Positions 15,553-24,649 of a stretch of 64,000 bases of DNA are shown here, piece after piece. Source of the stretch: Bacteroidota bacterium. GTDB lineage: Bacteria > Bacteroidota > Ignavibacteria > Ignavibacteriales > Ignavibacteriaceae. Positions within the stretch are counted from its first letter, which is position 1. Each line of letters begins with the position of its first letter. The position numbers and the translations under genes were made by a program. The notes below the pieces were generated by a model. That model was not told the origin of the DNA. It ran no database searches and saw only the letters and a program-made list of their open reading frames with translations. The stretch spans positions 1 through 64,000 of the forward strand of contig JAIUOE010000010.1 of assembly GCA_020161395.1 (NCBI GenBank). Reading direction: 5' to 3'.

Positions 15553-16099
15553 ACTTTACTTTTTTCTTAAAAAATGGTACAAGGTCCCGCTTGTTTTGGG
15601 GTTTTTTGCTGATGAGTTCGAATTCGAGTTTTTTCTCATCTTTGGGCCATATGATGCGGGTGTATTCCGGCTTTTTGATAACGGTACCGTTTGTTACACC
15701 GATGGAATCTTTGCTGATGTTGGTATAGTAATAGTATTCACCGTCAAACTGGATGGCTTCCACATTGCGGATGGAATTGAAGGAAAACTGTACACTTCCC
15801 GAGAGTTTTTTGTTGACTACATCGAGGTTTACACCGATGAGTCTTTTTCCCGTCTCTGCCATATATCCTAAAAATTCATCCCTCTGGAAGTAGATATCCC
15901 ACAGAATTGTAGTATCCTGTTCCAGCTCCTTGTTGCCGGTTGCATCTGAATAAATTCCGTCTGCGAAGAGGGTGGCGGTGCCTGTTGTATCGGAATTTTT
16001 ATTTATGGTTATCTCATATCTCATTTTTTCGACGAGGAGGCAACCCTGGGAGGTCAGTAAAATGGTCAGTATGGAGAGGGCAAAGAGTGTTTTTTTCAT
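15551..16099 (-). CDS. Lipoprotein of unknown function, 182 aa
   Basis: The N-terminus has a basic start, a hydrophobic stretch and the lipobox TSQGC, so the mature protein should be lipidated at C20 and anchored in a membrane. After the cysteine the sequence is beta-rich and polar (YEITINKNSDTTGTATLFADGIYSDATG), a style seen in small periplasm-facing lipoproteins of the Bacteroidota. The tail is basic (PFFKKKVK). No catalytic motif is visible and I do not recognise a family. It lies between lysA and priA on the same strand, with moderate gaps on either side. Confidence 0.8.
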   Translation of the reverse strand: MKKTLFALSILTILLTSQGCLLVEKMRYEITINKNSDTTGTATLFADGIYSDATGNKELEQDTTILWDIYFQRDEFLGYMAETGKRLIGVNLDVVNKKLSGSVQFSFNSIRNVEAIQFDGEYYYYTNISKDSIGVTNGTVIKKPEYTRIIWPKDEKKLEFELISKKPQNKRDLVPFFKKKVK

Positions 16100-16149
16100 A
16101 ATCTTCTTGAGTTGTTTAAATTTCTACTGTTGGTTCGCAATTAACTGAA

Positions 16150-17433
16150 TTAAGGTATTTTGATCAAGTCATCAATTACTCTCTCATCATAGATGAGGTG
16201 GTCATAGGTTTCACGGCTGCGAGCTATATGCCAGGCACTGCCATCCACAATTATTTCAGGTGGTTTTCTTCTGACATTGTAATTTGACGACATTACCGAA
16301 GCATATGCACCTGCAGACATTATTGCTACGAGATCTCCCGGTTCACCTTTTTGCAGTTCCCTTCCTTTGGCGAGATAATCACTCGATTCGCAGACCGGTC
16401 CGACAACATCGTATGTTATACGCTCACGGGAGTTAATAAGTTCTACCGGAAGGATTTCGTGGTAACTTTGGTAAAGAATCGGGCGGATAATTTCTGTCAT
16501 GGAAGTGTCGAGAAGGAGAATATTTTTATTTCCGCTTTCTTTTGTGTAGAGCACTTTGCTGATAAGGGCTCCGCAGTTTGATGTGATGAATCTTCCCGGT
16601 TCGAAGAATATTTCACAGTTAAAATCATTCAGTATTGGAGCCACCTGCTCTCCAAATTCTTTAATATGGAAGATATCCCCGCCGTGGTAGGGTGACCCGA
16701 AACCTCCGCCGAGATCGAGGTGTTTTAATTTCAAACCGCGATCTTCGAGTTTACTCATGAATAACCTTAGTTTTTTCAGAGTCTCGAAGTAAGGGTCGAA
16801 CGACAGGATCTGTGAACCAAGGTGGACATCAATTCCTGTGAATTCGATGTTTTGATAGTTCTTATGATTCAGAAAAATATCCATTGCAGGTCCCGGATCG
16901 ATTCCAAACTTTACACCGCTTTTAGCAGTTGAGATATTTGGATGTGTCTGGACAACAATATCCGGATTTACACGCAATGCCACCGAAGCCTTTTTCCCCA
17001 GTTCGCCAGCAATTTCGTTTATCATTTCCACTTCAAGCTTCGATTCAGCTTTTATCATGAGTACTTCAGACTCAACTGCGAGGCGGATTTCTTCGAGAGT
17101 TTTTCCGACGCCGGTCATTATCATCCGGCTTGGATGGGCACCGGCTTTAAGGGCGCGATAGAATTCACCGCCCGAGTTCACATCGAGACCAAATCCTTCG
17201 TTATAGATTATTCTGATTACATTGATATTTGAGTTTGATTTTACTGCATAAAAGACTTTGTGAGGTACATTTTTGAAAGCGGCATCAAACTCGCGGCATC
17301 TTTTAACGAGCGAAGCTTTGCTGTAAATGTAAGCCGGAGTGTCTTCAGCAGAAATTATTTCTTCAACAGGGATGTTTTCACAAAATAGTTTGTTATTTTG
17401 GTAGTGCCAAAAGTTATCTTCAAAGTGTTGCAT
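16150..17433 (-). CDS. lysA: Diaminopimelate decarboxylase
   Basis: PLP-dependent fold-III enzyme that decarboxylates meso-diaminopimelate to L-lysine, the last step of lysine synthesis. The PLP lysine is K65 in FYAVKSNSN. The family blocks VHLGSQI, LDLGGGFG (phosphate-binding glycine loop), FFEPGRFI and GPVCESSDYLA (active-site cysteine from the partner subunit) are all present. The C-terminus retains the GAY(A)S segment and SWHIARSRETYD. Length (427 aa) is normal. It is transcribed away from the photolyase gene, with an 85-base divergent region between them. Confidence 0.95.
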   Translation of the reverse strand: MQHFEDNFWHYQNNKLFCENIPVEEIISAEDTPAYIYSKASLVKRCREFDAAFKNVPHKVFYAVKSNSNINVIRIIYNEGFGLDVNSGGEFYRALKAGAHPSRMIMTGVGKTLEEIRLAVESEVLMIKAESKLEVEMINEIAGELGKKASVALRVNPDIVVQTHPNISTAKSGVKFGIDPGPAMDIFLNHKNYQNIEFTGIDVHLGSQILSFDPYFETLKKLRLFMSKLEDRGLKLKHLDLGGGFGSPYHGGDIFHIKEFGEQVAPILNDFNCEIFFEPGRFITSNCGALISKVLYTKESGNKNILLLDTSMTEIIRPILYQSYHEILPVELINSRERITYDVVGPVCESSDYLAKGRELQKGEPGDLVAIMSAGAYASVMSSNYNVRRKPPEIIVDGSAWHIARSRETYDHLIYDERVIDDLIKIP

Positions 17434-17518
17434 TTTTGGGGAAATTTTTCAGAAAATTAAAACGAAATTTAGTCAAAAATCTTAAGACAGCGGAATTTGG
17501 TGATTCCGGGAGCTTATA

Positions 17519-18880
17519 ATGCAAAAACAGATAGTAGTCGATGAGAGGAGAATAAGACTTCTGCAGGAGGGGACGAACAGAAACGGGGTGGTGGTTTACT
17601 GGATGAGTCGTGACCAAAGGGCGGATGACAACTGGGCTCTTCTTTTTGCACTTCAGACGGCAAACAGACGGCAAATGCCCCTCATGGTGGTTTTTACTCT
17701 TGTACCAAATTTCCTTGAGGCAACAGAGAGACAGTATAACTTCATGATCAAGGGGCTGATGGAAGTGGAGAGAGTTCTAAGGAATCATCTGATTCCATTT
17801 AAAGTACTCCTTGGATCCCCTGAGACAACACTTCCGCAGTTTTTGAAGGAAATCAGGGCTTCGGCTCTCATCTGTGATTTCGACCCGCTGAAGATCAAAA
17901 GAATCTGGAAAAGGGATGTTGCCAAACAGATCAATATTCCTTTCTATGAGGTTGATGCACATAATGTTGTTCCTGTCCTCAATGTCAGCAACAAGGAGGA
18001 ATTTGGTGCATACACCTTGCGACCTAAAATTCACAGACTTCTTCCCGAACTTTTGACCGATTTTCCGGTACTTTTCGAACCTGTCGTCAAGGAGAGTTAT
18101 CCCGAAAGAGTCGATTGGGATTCTGTGAATTCATCTCTCGTGATCAACAGGGGGGTGAAAGAGTCGGAACATTTTCACCCCGGTTCAGGATCAGCCACGA
18201 AGGCATTACAGAACTTTCTGATCAGGAAGATAGAATTTTATGATGACAAAAGAAACGATCCAACGGAAGATTATCAGTCGGACCTTTCACCATATTTTCA
18301 TTTCGGAAAACTTGCTCCTCAAAGGGCAGCTTACGAGGCTTTTATGAGGGTAAAGAAAACAGAAGCAAAAGATGCATTTCTTGAAGAATTGATTGTAAGA
18401 AGAGAACTGGCGGATAATTTTTGCTACTACAACACGAAGTATGATTCCTTCGAGGGATTTAAGGACTGGGGAAAGCTTACCCTGAACACCCACCGGAACG
18501 ATGAGAGGGAGTTTGTATATTCACTAACAGAATTTGAGGAAGCGAAAACACACGAAGACCTGTGGAATGCAGCTCAAATGGAGATGGTAAAAAAAGGGAA
18601 AATGCACGGATACATGCGGATGTACTGGGCAAAAAAGATTCTCGAATGGAGTGAAAGTCCTGAGGAAGCCATGAGAATAGCCGTGTATCTTAACGACAAA
18701 TATTCACTTGATGGCAGAGACCCCAACGGTTATACAGGCATTGCATGGTCTATCGGTGGAATTCATGACCGCGCATGGACTGAACGAGCTGTCTACGGGA
18801 AGATCAGATACATGAACTACAATGGATGTAAAAGGAAGTTTGATACGGCAGAGTATGTTAAACGATGGCTGAGTATTTGA
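17519..18880 (+). CDS. Class II deoxyribodipyrimidine (CPD) photolyase
   Basis: FAD enzyme that uses blue light to split cyclobutane pyrimidine dimers. The N-terminal Rossmann domain begins with VVVYWMSRDQRADDNWAL, the characteristic class II opening. The C-terminal helical FAD domain contains SDLSPYFHFGKLAPQRAA, MHGYMRMYWAKKILEWS and LDGRDPNGYTGIAWSIGGIHDRAW, typical of class II enzymes, with the conserved Asn-Gly-Tyr and Trp residues. Length (453 aa) is normal. The last coding bases and stop codon lie within a 20-bp sequence that is repeated 16 bases downstream. It may serve UV protection together with the CarH-like light sensor, but no direct link is visible. Confidence 0.93.
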   Translation: MQKQIVVDERRIRLLQEGTNRNGVVVYWMSRDQRADDNWALLFALQTANRRQMPLMVVFTLVPNFLEATERQYNFMIKGLMEVERVLRNHLIPFKVLLGSPETTLPQFLKEIRASALICDFDPLKIKRIWKRDVAKQINIPFYEVDAHNVVPVLNVSNKEEFGAYTLRPKIHRLLPELLTDFPVLFEPVVKESYPERVDWDSVNSSLVINRGVKESEHFHPGSGSATKALQNFLIRKIEFYDDKRNDPTEDYQSDLSPYFHFGKLAPQRAAYEAFMRVKKTEAKDAFLEELIVRRELADNFCYYNTKYDSFEGFKDWGKLTLNTHRNDEREFVYSLTEFEEAKTHEDLWNAAQMEMVKKGKMHGYMRMYWAKKILEWSESPEEAMRIAVYLNDKYSLDGRDPNGYTGIAWSIGGIHDRAWTERAVYGKIRYMNYNGCKRKFDTAEYVKRWLSI

Positions 18881-18918
18881 AGGCTGAGGGCTGAATTGCG
18901 ATGGCTGAATATTTGAAG
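18863..18918 (+). repeat. Duplicated photolyase 3' end and GGCTGA/TTTGAAG short repeats
   Basis: CGATGGCTGAGTATTTGAAG (18863-18882), which spans the photolyase stop codon, is repeated with one mismatch at 18899-18918. The following bases (to about 18940) continue with TTTGAAG, TTTGAGG and TTTGAAAA-type units. It is related in style to the other short-repeat quartets at gene ends in this window. Confidence 0.75.
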
Positions 18919-18951
18919 TTTGAGGTTTGAAAATTTGAAGAAAATGAAATA

Positions 18952-20133
18952 ATGAAGAAAACAATTTCGCGGCAGGTGGTGATACTTGGGATGGTGAGTC
19001 TTTTCACTGATATTGCGAGTGAGATGCTGTATCCCGTAACACCGATTTTTTTGACTGCAACTCTCGGTGCCTCGATGGCCTTGGTTGGTGTTATCGAGGG
19101 GATTGCGGAGGTGATTGCCGGATTCCTTAAGGGATATTTCGGGATGCTATCCGACAGGCTACGGAAAAGATCAATCTTTGTGACTATAGGATATTCATTG
19201 TCGGCAGTTGCAAAACCGCTACCCGGTTTGATTCCCGGTATCGGGACTGTGATTGGTTCGCGAATTGCTGACAGAATCGGGAAAGGGATCAGAACTGCTC
19301 CCCGTGATGCACTTCTTGCAAGTCATTCCGATGGGAATTCGGGGGCTGTTTTTGGTTTTCATCGCGGAATGGATACTCTCGGAGCGGCATTGGGACCTGT
19401 TGTTGCACTGGTTCTCCTCTATTTTTATCCCGAAAACTACACACTTGTCTTTTTGGTGGCGTTTATTCCGTCCGTTTTTGCGGTTGTTTCCACACTGCTG
19501 GTTAAAGACAGGTTTGTTGAGGGGAAATCGAAACCAAAATCAAACTACCTTGCTTTTCTGAAGAATGCGGGTACACAATACAAATTTCTTTTGGCAATTG
19601 TTGTTCTTTTTTCCTTTGTAAACAGCAGTGATGTCTTTCTTATTCTAAAGACTCAAAAAGAGTCAAATTCAGAACTGCTGGCAATAATTGGCTACATTTT
19701 CTACAATCTGGTCTATGCATCATTTTCCTATCCCGCAGGAATAATTTCCGATAAACTTGGTAAGAGAAAGGTTTTTGCAACAGGACTGTTTCTGTTTGCG
19801 ATCGTTTATTCGGGATTTGCGTTTCTTTCCAATATTTATGTGATTTTTGGACTTTTTACCCTTTATGGAATATACGCCGCAACCACAGAGGGGATAGTAA
19901 AAGCATGGGTTTCTGATCTCGTTCCTGATGAGTCGAGGGGATCTGCGATCGGGTTGCTGACGATGTTGCAGAGTTTTGCTGTGATGGCGGGCTCCGTAAC
20001 CACAGGAGTTCTCTGGGATGCCTTTGGGTCAAAATTCCCGTTTTTGATTTCGGGAGGTGTTGCCGGGGTGCTCTGTCTGGTTGTACTTCTCATGAAGGAG
20101 CAGATGCATCGTAAACATGAATTACCTGTGTAG
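18952..20133 (+). CDS. MFS transporter
   Basis: A 393-residue major facilitator protein with about twelve hydrophobic segments. The loop between helices 2 and 3 has GMLSDRLRKRS, the usual MFS motif A (GxxaDrxGrr). A related DKLGKRK occurs in the second half after SYPAGIIS, as expected from the internal repeat. The stretch RIGKGIRTAPRDALLASH resembles a conserved segment of a subgroup of putative drug or metabolite efflux MFS proteins (MFS_1; YfcJ-like or fosmidomycin-resistance-like). The substrate is not known. It follows the photolyase gene by 71 bases, filled by short repeats, on the same strand. Confidence 0.9.
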   Translation: MKKTISRQVVILGMVSLFTDIASEMLYPVTPIFLTATLGASMALVGVIEGIAEVIAGFLKGYFGMLSDRLRKRSIFVTIGYSLSAVAKPLPGLIPGIGTVIGSRIADRIGKGIRTAPRDALLASHSDGNSGAVFGFHRGMDTLGAALGPVVALVLLYFYPENYTLVFLVAFIPSVFAVVSTLLVKDRFVEGKSKPKSNYLAFLKNAGTQYKFLLAIVVLFSFVNSSDVFLILKTQKESNSELLAIIGYIFYNLVYASFSYPAGIISDKLGKRKVFATGLFLFAIVYSGFAFLSNIYVIFGLFTLYGIYAATTEGIVKAWVSDLVPDESRGSAIGLLTMLQSFAVMAGSVTTGVLWDAFGSKFPFLISGGVAGVLCLVVLLMKEQMHRKHELPV

Positions 20134-20155
20134 AACGGGGATTTATCTATTCGGG

Positions 20156-20187
20156 CGACAGAGTGTACTAATCATGTACCTGTGTCG
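20156..20187 (+). terminator. Possible terminator-like hairpin after the MFS gene
   Basis: CGACA (20156-20160) pairs with TGTCG (20183-20187), and GTAC pairs with GTAC inside it, with internal mismatches. No T-run follows, so it is only a weak candidate. The remaining sequence before aspS shows no gene. Confidence 0.3.
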
Positions 20188-20298
20188 TAGTTGAACAGCA
20201 TCCGGTACAGGCATCGAATTTATGTTTTCACATCAATTCATTATTAAGTAAATTTAAAGTCAAGTTTTTTTGAAATAAAGAAGAGTAAACGATATCCG

Positions 20299-22068
20299 AT
20301 GGAATTTAAGTTAAGAACACACAATTGCGGAGAGCTTCGGGAGAGCAATATAGGCGAGAAAGTAGTATTGAACGGCTGGGTGGCTGTTAGAAGAGACCTC
20401 GGTGGAGTAATTTTTATTGATCTGCGGGATCGATACGGAATAACCCAGGTTGTATTTGATCATACTTTCAACGCTGATGCACATGCACACGCAAAAGAAT
20501 TAAGATCGGAATATGTGATCTCGATAGAGGGAACCATTCGTAAGAGACCTGAAGGAACAGAGAACGCTGCACTTCCAACAGGATTTGTCGATGTAATGGT
20601 TGACAACCTCCTGATTCTGAACAGAGCGAAGACACCACCATTTCCAGTTGAAGACGACATTGATGTTCATGAGGAATTGAGGTTGAAGTATCGTTATCTC
20701 GATCTTCGCCGTCCCGCCATGCAGAAAAACATGCTTGTTCGCCACAAAATGTATCAGGTAACAAGAAAGTTTTTTGATGAAAACAGTTTTGTGGAAGTGG
20801 AAACACCGATACTTATGAAATCAACCCCGGAAGGGGCAAGAGATTTCCTTGTGCCGAGCCGTCTGCACAAAGGGAAGTTTTATGCTCTTCCACAGTCTCC
20901 TCAGCAGTACAAACAAATTCTCATGGTTGCAGGTTACGACAGATATTTTCAGATTGTAAAGTGCTTCAGGGATGAAGACTTGAGAGCCGACCGTCAGCTT
21001 GAGTTTACTCAGATAGATGTTGAAATGTCGTTCATCAATCAAAATTTTGTATTTGAGACTTTTGAAAGACTGATGAAAGTGCTTTACAAGGAGATCTGGG
21101 GGAGAGAGCTTGAAACCCCGATTCCGAGAATCACCTATGAAGAGGCTATGACAAGATACGGCTCCGATAAGCCTGATCTTCGTTTCGACCTTGAAATGAA
21201 AACCCTCAACGGAGTGTTTGCAGGCACGGAATTCAGAGTTTTCAAAGACACTATTGAGTCAAAAGGAATCATAACCGGACTTGTTGCTCCCGGATGCGGT
21301 GACTACACAAGAAATCAGCTTGATGTGCTAACTGACTTCATTAAGAAACAGGGTGCAGGCGGACTGATCTGGATTCGTGTAAAGGAAGATGGACTTGAGT
21401 CCCCGACGATGAAGTTCTTTACCGATACCGAGAAAGAGGCAATGGTAAGTGAACTTGGCGCCAAACCGGGCGATCTTATCCTTATCCTCAGTGGCAGGAA
21501 ATACAAAACCCTGGGACTTATGGGCAACCTTCGTCTGGAGATGTCACGCAGACTCAATCTCGTCACAGCGGAATCAGAACCGAAACTTTTGTGGGTTAAG
21601 GATTTCCCTCTGTTCGAATGGGATGAAGAGACCAACAGATATTATGCAATGCATCATCCATTCACTTCCCCCAACATGGAAGATGTGGCGTTGATGGATA
21701 CCGATCCTGCTGCTGTCAGAGCGCAGGCTTACGATCTGGTTCTCAACGGGAATGAAATTGCCGGTGGCAGTATCAGAATTCATGATTCGGAGTTGCAGGC
21801 TAAGATGTTCAAAACTCTCGGATTCACCGAAGAGGACGCAAAAGAAAAATTCGGCTTCCTGATGGGTGCGTTCCAATATGGTGCACCACCTCACGGCGGA
21901 ATCGCATTCGGATTTGACCGTCTGTGCATGATCTTCTGCGGGGAGAAATCGATTCGCGAAGTTATTGCCTTCCCCAAAACTGCAAACGCAATTTCACTTA
22001 TGGATGACAACCCGTCACTGGTCTCCGATGACCAGTTGAAGGAACTTCATCTCAGAATCAGACAGTAG
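20299..22068 (+). CDS. aspS: Aspartyl-tRNA synthetase
   Basis: Class IIb synthetase that charges tRNA with aspartate. The N-terminal OB-fold anticodon-binding domain is residues 1-105, the catalytic core follows, and the bacterial GAD insertion is around residues 290-420. Motif 2 is CFRDEDLRADRQLEFTQIDVEMS and motif 3 is GGIAFGFDRLCMI. In the OB-fold the position that is His in non-discriminating enzymes is Leu here (L34 in RRDLGG), which suggests a discriminating enzyme specific for tRNA-Asp; that is an inference from a known substitution. Length (589 aa) is normal. A strong terminator follows. Confidence 0.97.
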   Translation: MEFKLRTHNCGELRESNIGEKVVLNGWVAVRRDLGGVIFIDLRDRYGITQVVFDHTFNADAHAHAKELRSEYVISIEGTIRKRPEGTENAALPTGFVDVMVDNLLILNRAKTPPFPVEDDIDVHEELRLKYRYLDLRRPAMQKNMLVRHKMYQVTRKFFDENSFVEVETPILMKSTPEGARDFLVPSRLHKGKFYALPQSPQQYKQILMVAGYDRYFQIVKCFRDEDLRADRQLEFTQIDVEMSFINQNFVFETFERLMKVLYKEIWGRELETPIPRITYEEAMTRYGSDKPDLRFDLEMKTLNGVFAGTEFRVFKDTIESKGIITGLVAPGCGDYTRNQLDVLTDFIKKQGAGGLIWIRVKEDGLESPTMKFFTDTEKEAMVSELGAKPGDLILILSGRKYKTLGLMGNLRLEMSRRLNLVTAESEPKLLWVKDFPLFEWDEETNRYYAMHHPFTSPNMEDVALMDTDPAAVRAQAYDLVLNGNEIAGGSIRIHDSELQAKMFKTLGFTEEDAKEKFGFLMGAFQYGAPPHGGIAFGFDRLCMIFCGEKSIREVIAFPKTANAISLMDDNPSLVSDDQLKELHLRIRQ

Positions 22069-22076
22069 TTATTAAG

Positions 22077-22101
22077 ACCCGGTTAACAGCCGGGTTTTTT
22101 T
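22077..22101 (+). terminator. Rho-independent terminator of aspS
   Basis: ACCCGG (22077-22082) pairs with CCGGGT (22090-22095) around a seven-base loop. A run of seven T follows from 22095. It lies nine bases after the aspS stop codon. Confidence 0.9.
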
Positions 22102-22132
22102 ATTATATTTCCCTAATGATTCAGAGAAATTT

Positions 22133-23860
22133 ATGAGCCGAAGAATGAAGAAGCGAATACCATCAAAATCCTCAAATTATGCAAGTTTGATAGAAGAGAA
22201 TATTTATTTTGTTGACAAGACGAAATATATCAGGACTTTAGAGTCGATCAGCGATAAATATGTGTTTTTTCTTCGTCCGCGCAGATTCGGGAAATCTCTC
22301 ACCCTTTCCATGCTTGAATATTATTACGGCATTCAATACCGGGAAAGATTTGATGAGTTGTTCGGCCAATACTTCATCGGGCAACCGGGAAATACAACCC
22401 CCCTAAAAAACAGTTATTATATATTAAGCTTCAATTTCAGCGGAATAGGTACAGATGTCAGGGAAGAAATCAAGAAGAAGTTTGAAGTCGAAATAAGGAC
22501 TGCTCTTAAAGGTTTCATGTACACATACGGTATAAGTAGTGAACAGGAAATTAATGAGTATTTGAATATTGATGGCAGCAGTGAGCTGTTAAGAAATTTT
22601 ATGTTGATATTTAAAAAATACAGATCAGAGGGGAAAATTTATCTTTTGATCGACGAATATGACCATTTTACGAATGAATTATTCTCCTTCGACGAAGTTC
22701 ATTTCAAGGAAGTTGTTTCCCGCAACGGATGGGTCAGGAAGTTTTATGAGGTAATCAAACAGTTCATGGGTGACGGAATAATCGACCGGTTCTTTGCAAC
22801 AGGAGTAACTCCCGTTACACTCGACAGCATGACGAGCGGATTTAATGTCGCAAAAAACATCACACTTGACTACAAATTCCACAATACGGCAGGATTTACT
22901 GAATCAGAACTTTGGGGTATGATTGAAAATACCATCTATGAAGAGGGAAAGTTCGATATTGAGACGGTAATTTCAGATATGCGTTCGTGGTATAACGGCA
23001 GTAAATTCTCTTCAGAAACTACTGAGAGATTATACAATCCTCAAATGGTAATTACATTTTTGTCAAGATTCGCTGATAACTTCAAGTATCCCAAAGAAAT
23101 GGCAGATCAAAATGTAACATCTGATTACAAAAAAATATCGAATATTCTCGCTCCTCTGTCAAAAGATGAATCTGATGAAATAATATCGGGTGTTCTGGAA
23201 ACAGAAAGAACCACAGAACAACTGACAATTCAATACAATTTCGAGTTGCCCTATACAAAAACCGAAGCGGTCTCTTTATTATTCTACAACGGCTTGCTTA
23301 CAATCGAAAATGAGATGTTTGGCAAATACACATTTGTGATTCCGAATTATGTAATCAAACAGATGTATTGGGAATATTTCAGGCATCTTTTCACAATGTC
23401 CAAAAACATAAGATTTGATTCATCAAAAATAATTGATTCAATCATAGAGATGTCATTAAGAGGGAAGATAGATCAGCTTGTTGCTTATGTCCATTATGTT
23501 TTGAAAAACCTTTCAAATCGCGATCTGCAAAACTTCAACGAGAAGAATATCAAGATGATCTTCATGACTTTGCTGATGGGGAACAATGCATATTATGTAA
23601 AAAGCGAGTATGAGAACAATAATGGATATGCGGATTTACTTCTGATTCCAACTAAAATTAATCCGGGAAAAGACAGCTTCCTTTTGGAACTTAAATACCT
23701 CAAAAAAAGCAGCAAAGAAAACCTGAAAACCGAGAAGGAGAAAGCACTCGATCAGGTTTCGAGGTATAAAGCAGAACTTGCTGACAAAGGGGTTTTTTGC
23801 AAGTCATTTGCGATAGTGTTTGTTGGGAAGAGTGAATTTGTGATAGCGGAAGTTTCATAG
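22133..23860 (+). CDS. AAA-ATPase-like / PD-(D/E)XK (DUF1703) family protein, copy 1
   Basis: A 575-residue protein of the widespread family that joins an AAA-ATPase-like N-terminal domain to a C-terminal PD-(D/E)XK nuclease-like domain (Pfam AAA-ATPase_like and PDDEXK_9). The start has FVDKTKYIRTL, a P-loop-like RPRRFGKS (48-55) and the Walker B-like YLLIDEYDHF. The nuclease-like core near the C-terminus is GYADLLLIP...LLELKYLK, with the D and E-x-K residues retained. An ATG 12 bases further in (MKKRIPSKSSNYA) aligns with the start of the paralogue and may be the true start. The biological role is not established; such proteins are often multi-copy. A second copy lies 34 kb away. Confidence 0.9.
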   Translation: MSRRMKKRIPSKSSNYASLIEENIYFVDKTKYIRTLESISDKYVFFLRPRRFGKSLTLSMLEYYYGIQYRERFDELFGQYFIGQPGNTTPLKNSYYILSFNFSGIGTDVREEIKKKFEVEIRTALKGFMYTYGISSEQEINEYLNIDGSSELLRNFMLIFKKYRSEGKIYLLIDEYDHFTNELFSFDEVHFKEVVSRNGWVRKFYEVIKQFMGDGIIDRFFATGVTPVTLDSMTSGFNVAKNITLDYKFHNTAGFTESELWGMIENTIYEEGKFDIETVISDMRSWYNGSKFSSETTERLYNPQMVITFLSRFADNFKYPKEMADQNVTSDYKKISNILAPLSKDESDEIISGVLETERTTEQLTIQYNFELPYTKTEAVSLLFYNGLLTIENEMFGKYTFVIPNYVIKQMYWEYFRHLFTMSKNIRFDSSKIIDSIIEMSLRGKIDQLVAYVHYVLKNLSNRDLQNFNEKNIKMIFMTLLMGNNAYYVKSEYENNNGYADLLLIPTKINPGKDSFLLELKYLKKSSKENLKTEKEKALDQVSRYKAELADKGVFCKSFAIVFVGKSEFVIAEVS

Positions 23861-23908
23861 AAAACAGTACCACATAATCCGGCCCCATTTGAGACAGTAT
23901 GTGAAGTC

Positions 23909-23939
23909 TTGACTTTAACCAAATAAATGGTTATGTTTG
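23909..23939 (+). promoter_or_regulatory. Bacteroidota-type promoter before the small secreted protein
   Basis: TTGACT (23909-23914) and TATGTTTG (23932-23939), spaced by 17 bases, match the Bacteroidota primary sigma factor consensus TTG...TAnnTTTG. The spacer contains the small palindrome AACCA/TGGTT (23917-23932), a possible repressor site. The start codon is 56 bases downstream. Confidence 0.6.
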
Positions 23940-23995
23940 CATGTGACGAGTGTCCAGTATTTTAAAAGATACTCGAAATAAACCGGAGACATATC

Positions 23996-24547
23996 ATGAA
24001 TAAATTCAGATCAATTCCGTTTTTCCTTTCGCTTTTACTGTTTACCCCTCTGTATGCCCAGGAATCGATAATCATTTCACTCCACAAAGTCGACTCGACC
24101 GATTATTACATAATACTCGAAAAAAATGTAAATCTCTCCGAACTTTGGCTGAGAGAAAAACCATTTGCCAAATCGAACAATGACATTAAACTCGCTGTCA
24201 TCGAAACAAAACTGACAAAAGAGGCATCAAAACTTGTTGTCCGGCAGCATCATCACTTGAAAAACAATATGATAGATGCCGGCAGGGCGCAACCTCTTGG
24301 AAGTGGAGTCGCATCGGTGAACGGTACCGATAATGAGTTGTTGCCTGTTTGTATGGTCTTCCTGACGCCGAACATGAATCAGAAATTTGTGAAGTTCATA
24401 GAAGAGGACGGGATTATAATTGCAGACAACTTTAAGAAGTTTGACTATGGTGATCCAAAGGATGTGACAATGAAAGGTCTGATACCATCAGATCTGGCGG
24501 AGGTGGCGATTGCCGAGGCGTGTAAAGATTACAGTGTTGCGAATTGA
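23996..24547 (+). CDS. Small secreted protein of unknown function, 183 aa
   Basis: A signal peptide is clear (MNKFRSIPFFLSLLLFTPLYAQ), with cleavage expected after residue 22. The mature protein of about 160 residues has alternating beta and alpha character, a His-rich patch (RQHHHL, residues 82-87) and no known motif or T9SS sorting domain. It should be periplasmic. It sits alone with its own Bacteroidota-type promoter upstream and a strong hairpin downstream. I do not recognise the family. Confidence 0.75.
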   Translation: MNKFRSIPFFLSLLLFTPLYAQESIIISLHKVDSTDYYIILEKNVNLSELWLREKPFAKSNNDIKLAVIETKLTKEASKLVVRQHHHLKNNMIDAGRAQPLGSGVASVNGTDNELLPVCMVFLTPNMNQKFVKFIEEDGIIIADNFKKFDYGDPKDVTMKGLIPSDLAEVAIAEACKDYSVAN

Positions 24548-24564
24548 GTAAACGATAAAATCAA

Positions 24565-24598
24565 AAGAGCACACAAAGAAACTTCTCTGTGTGCTCTT
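24565..24598. terminator. Convergent terminator hairpin
   Basis: A perfect 11-bp stem, AAGAGCACACA (24565-24575) with TGTGTGCTCTT (24588-24598), and a 12-base loop. It lies between two converging genes and can serve both strands, although the T-run is short on each side. Confidence 0.75.
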
Positions 24599-24621
24599 GA
24601 GTTATTAATTCTTCAGGAATT

Positions 24622-24649
24622 CAGCCATCAGCCGTCATCCATCATCCTA
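24622..24649. repeat. Quartet of a 7-bp unit (CAKCCRT)
   Basis: Four consecutive units, CAGCCAT, CAGCCGT, CATCCAT and CATCCTA (24622-24649). The last one includes the stop codon of the minus-strand metalloprotease gene. It follows the same pattern as the quartets elsewhere in the window. Confidence 0.65.

Noticed and set aside
22133-23860. AAA-ATPase-like gene as a transposase or IS component
   Set aside because: No terminal inverted repeats, no target duplications and no DDE or HUH motif; the domain order is that of AAA-ATPase_like/PDDEXK_9 proteins.
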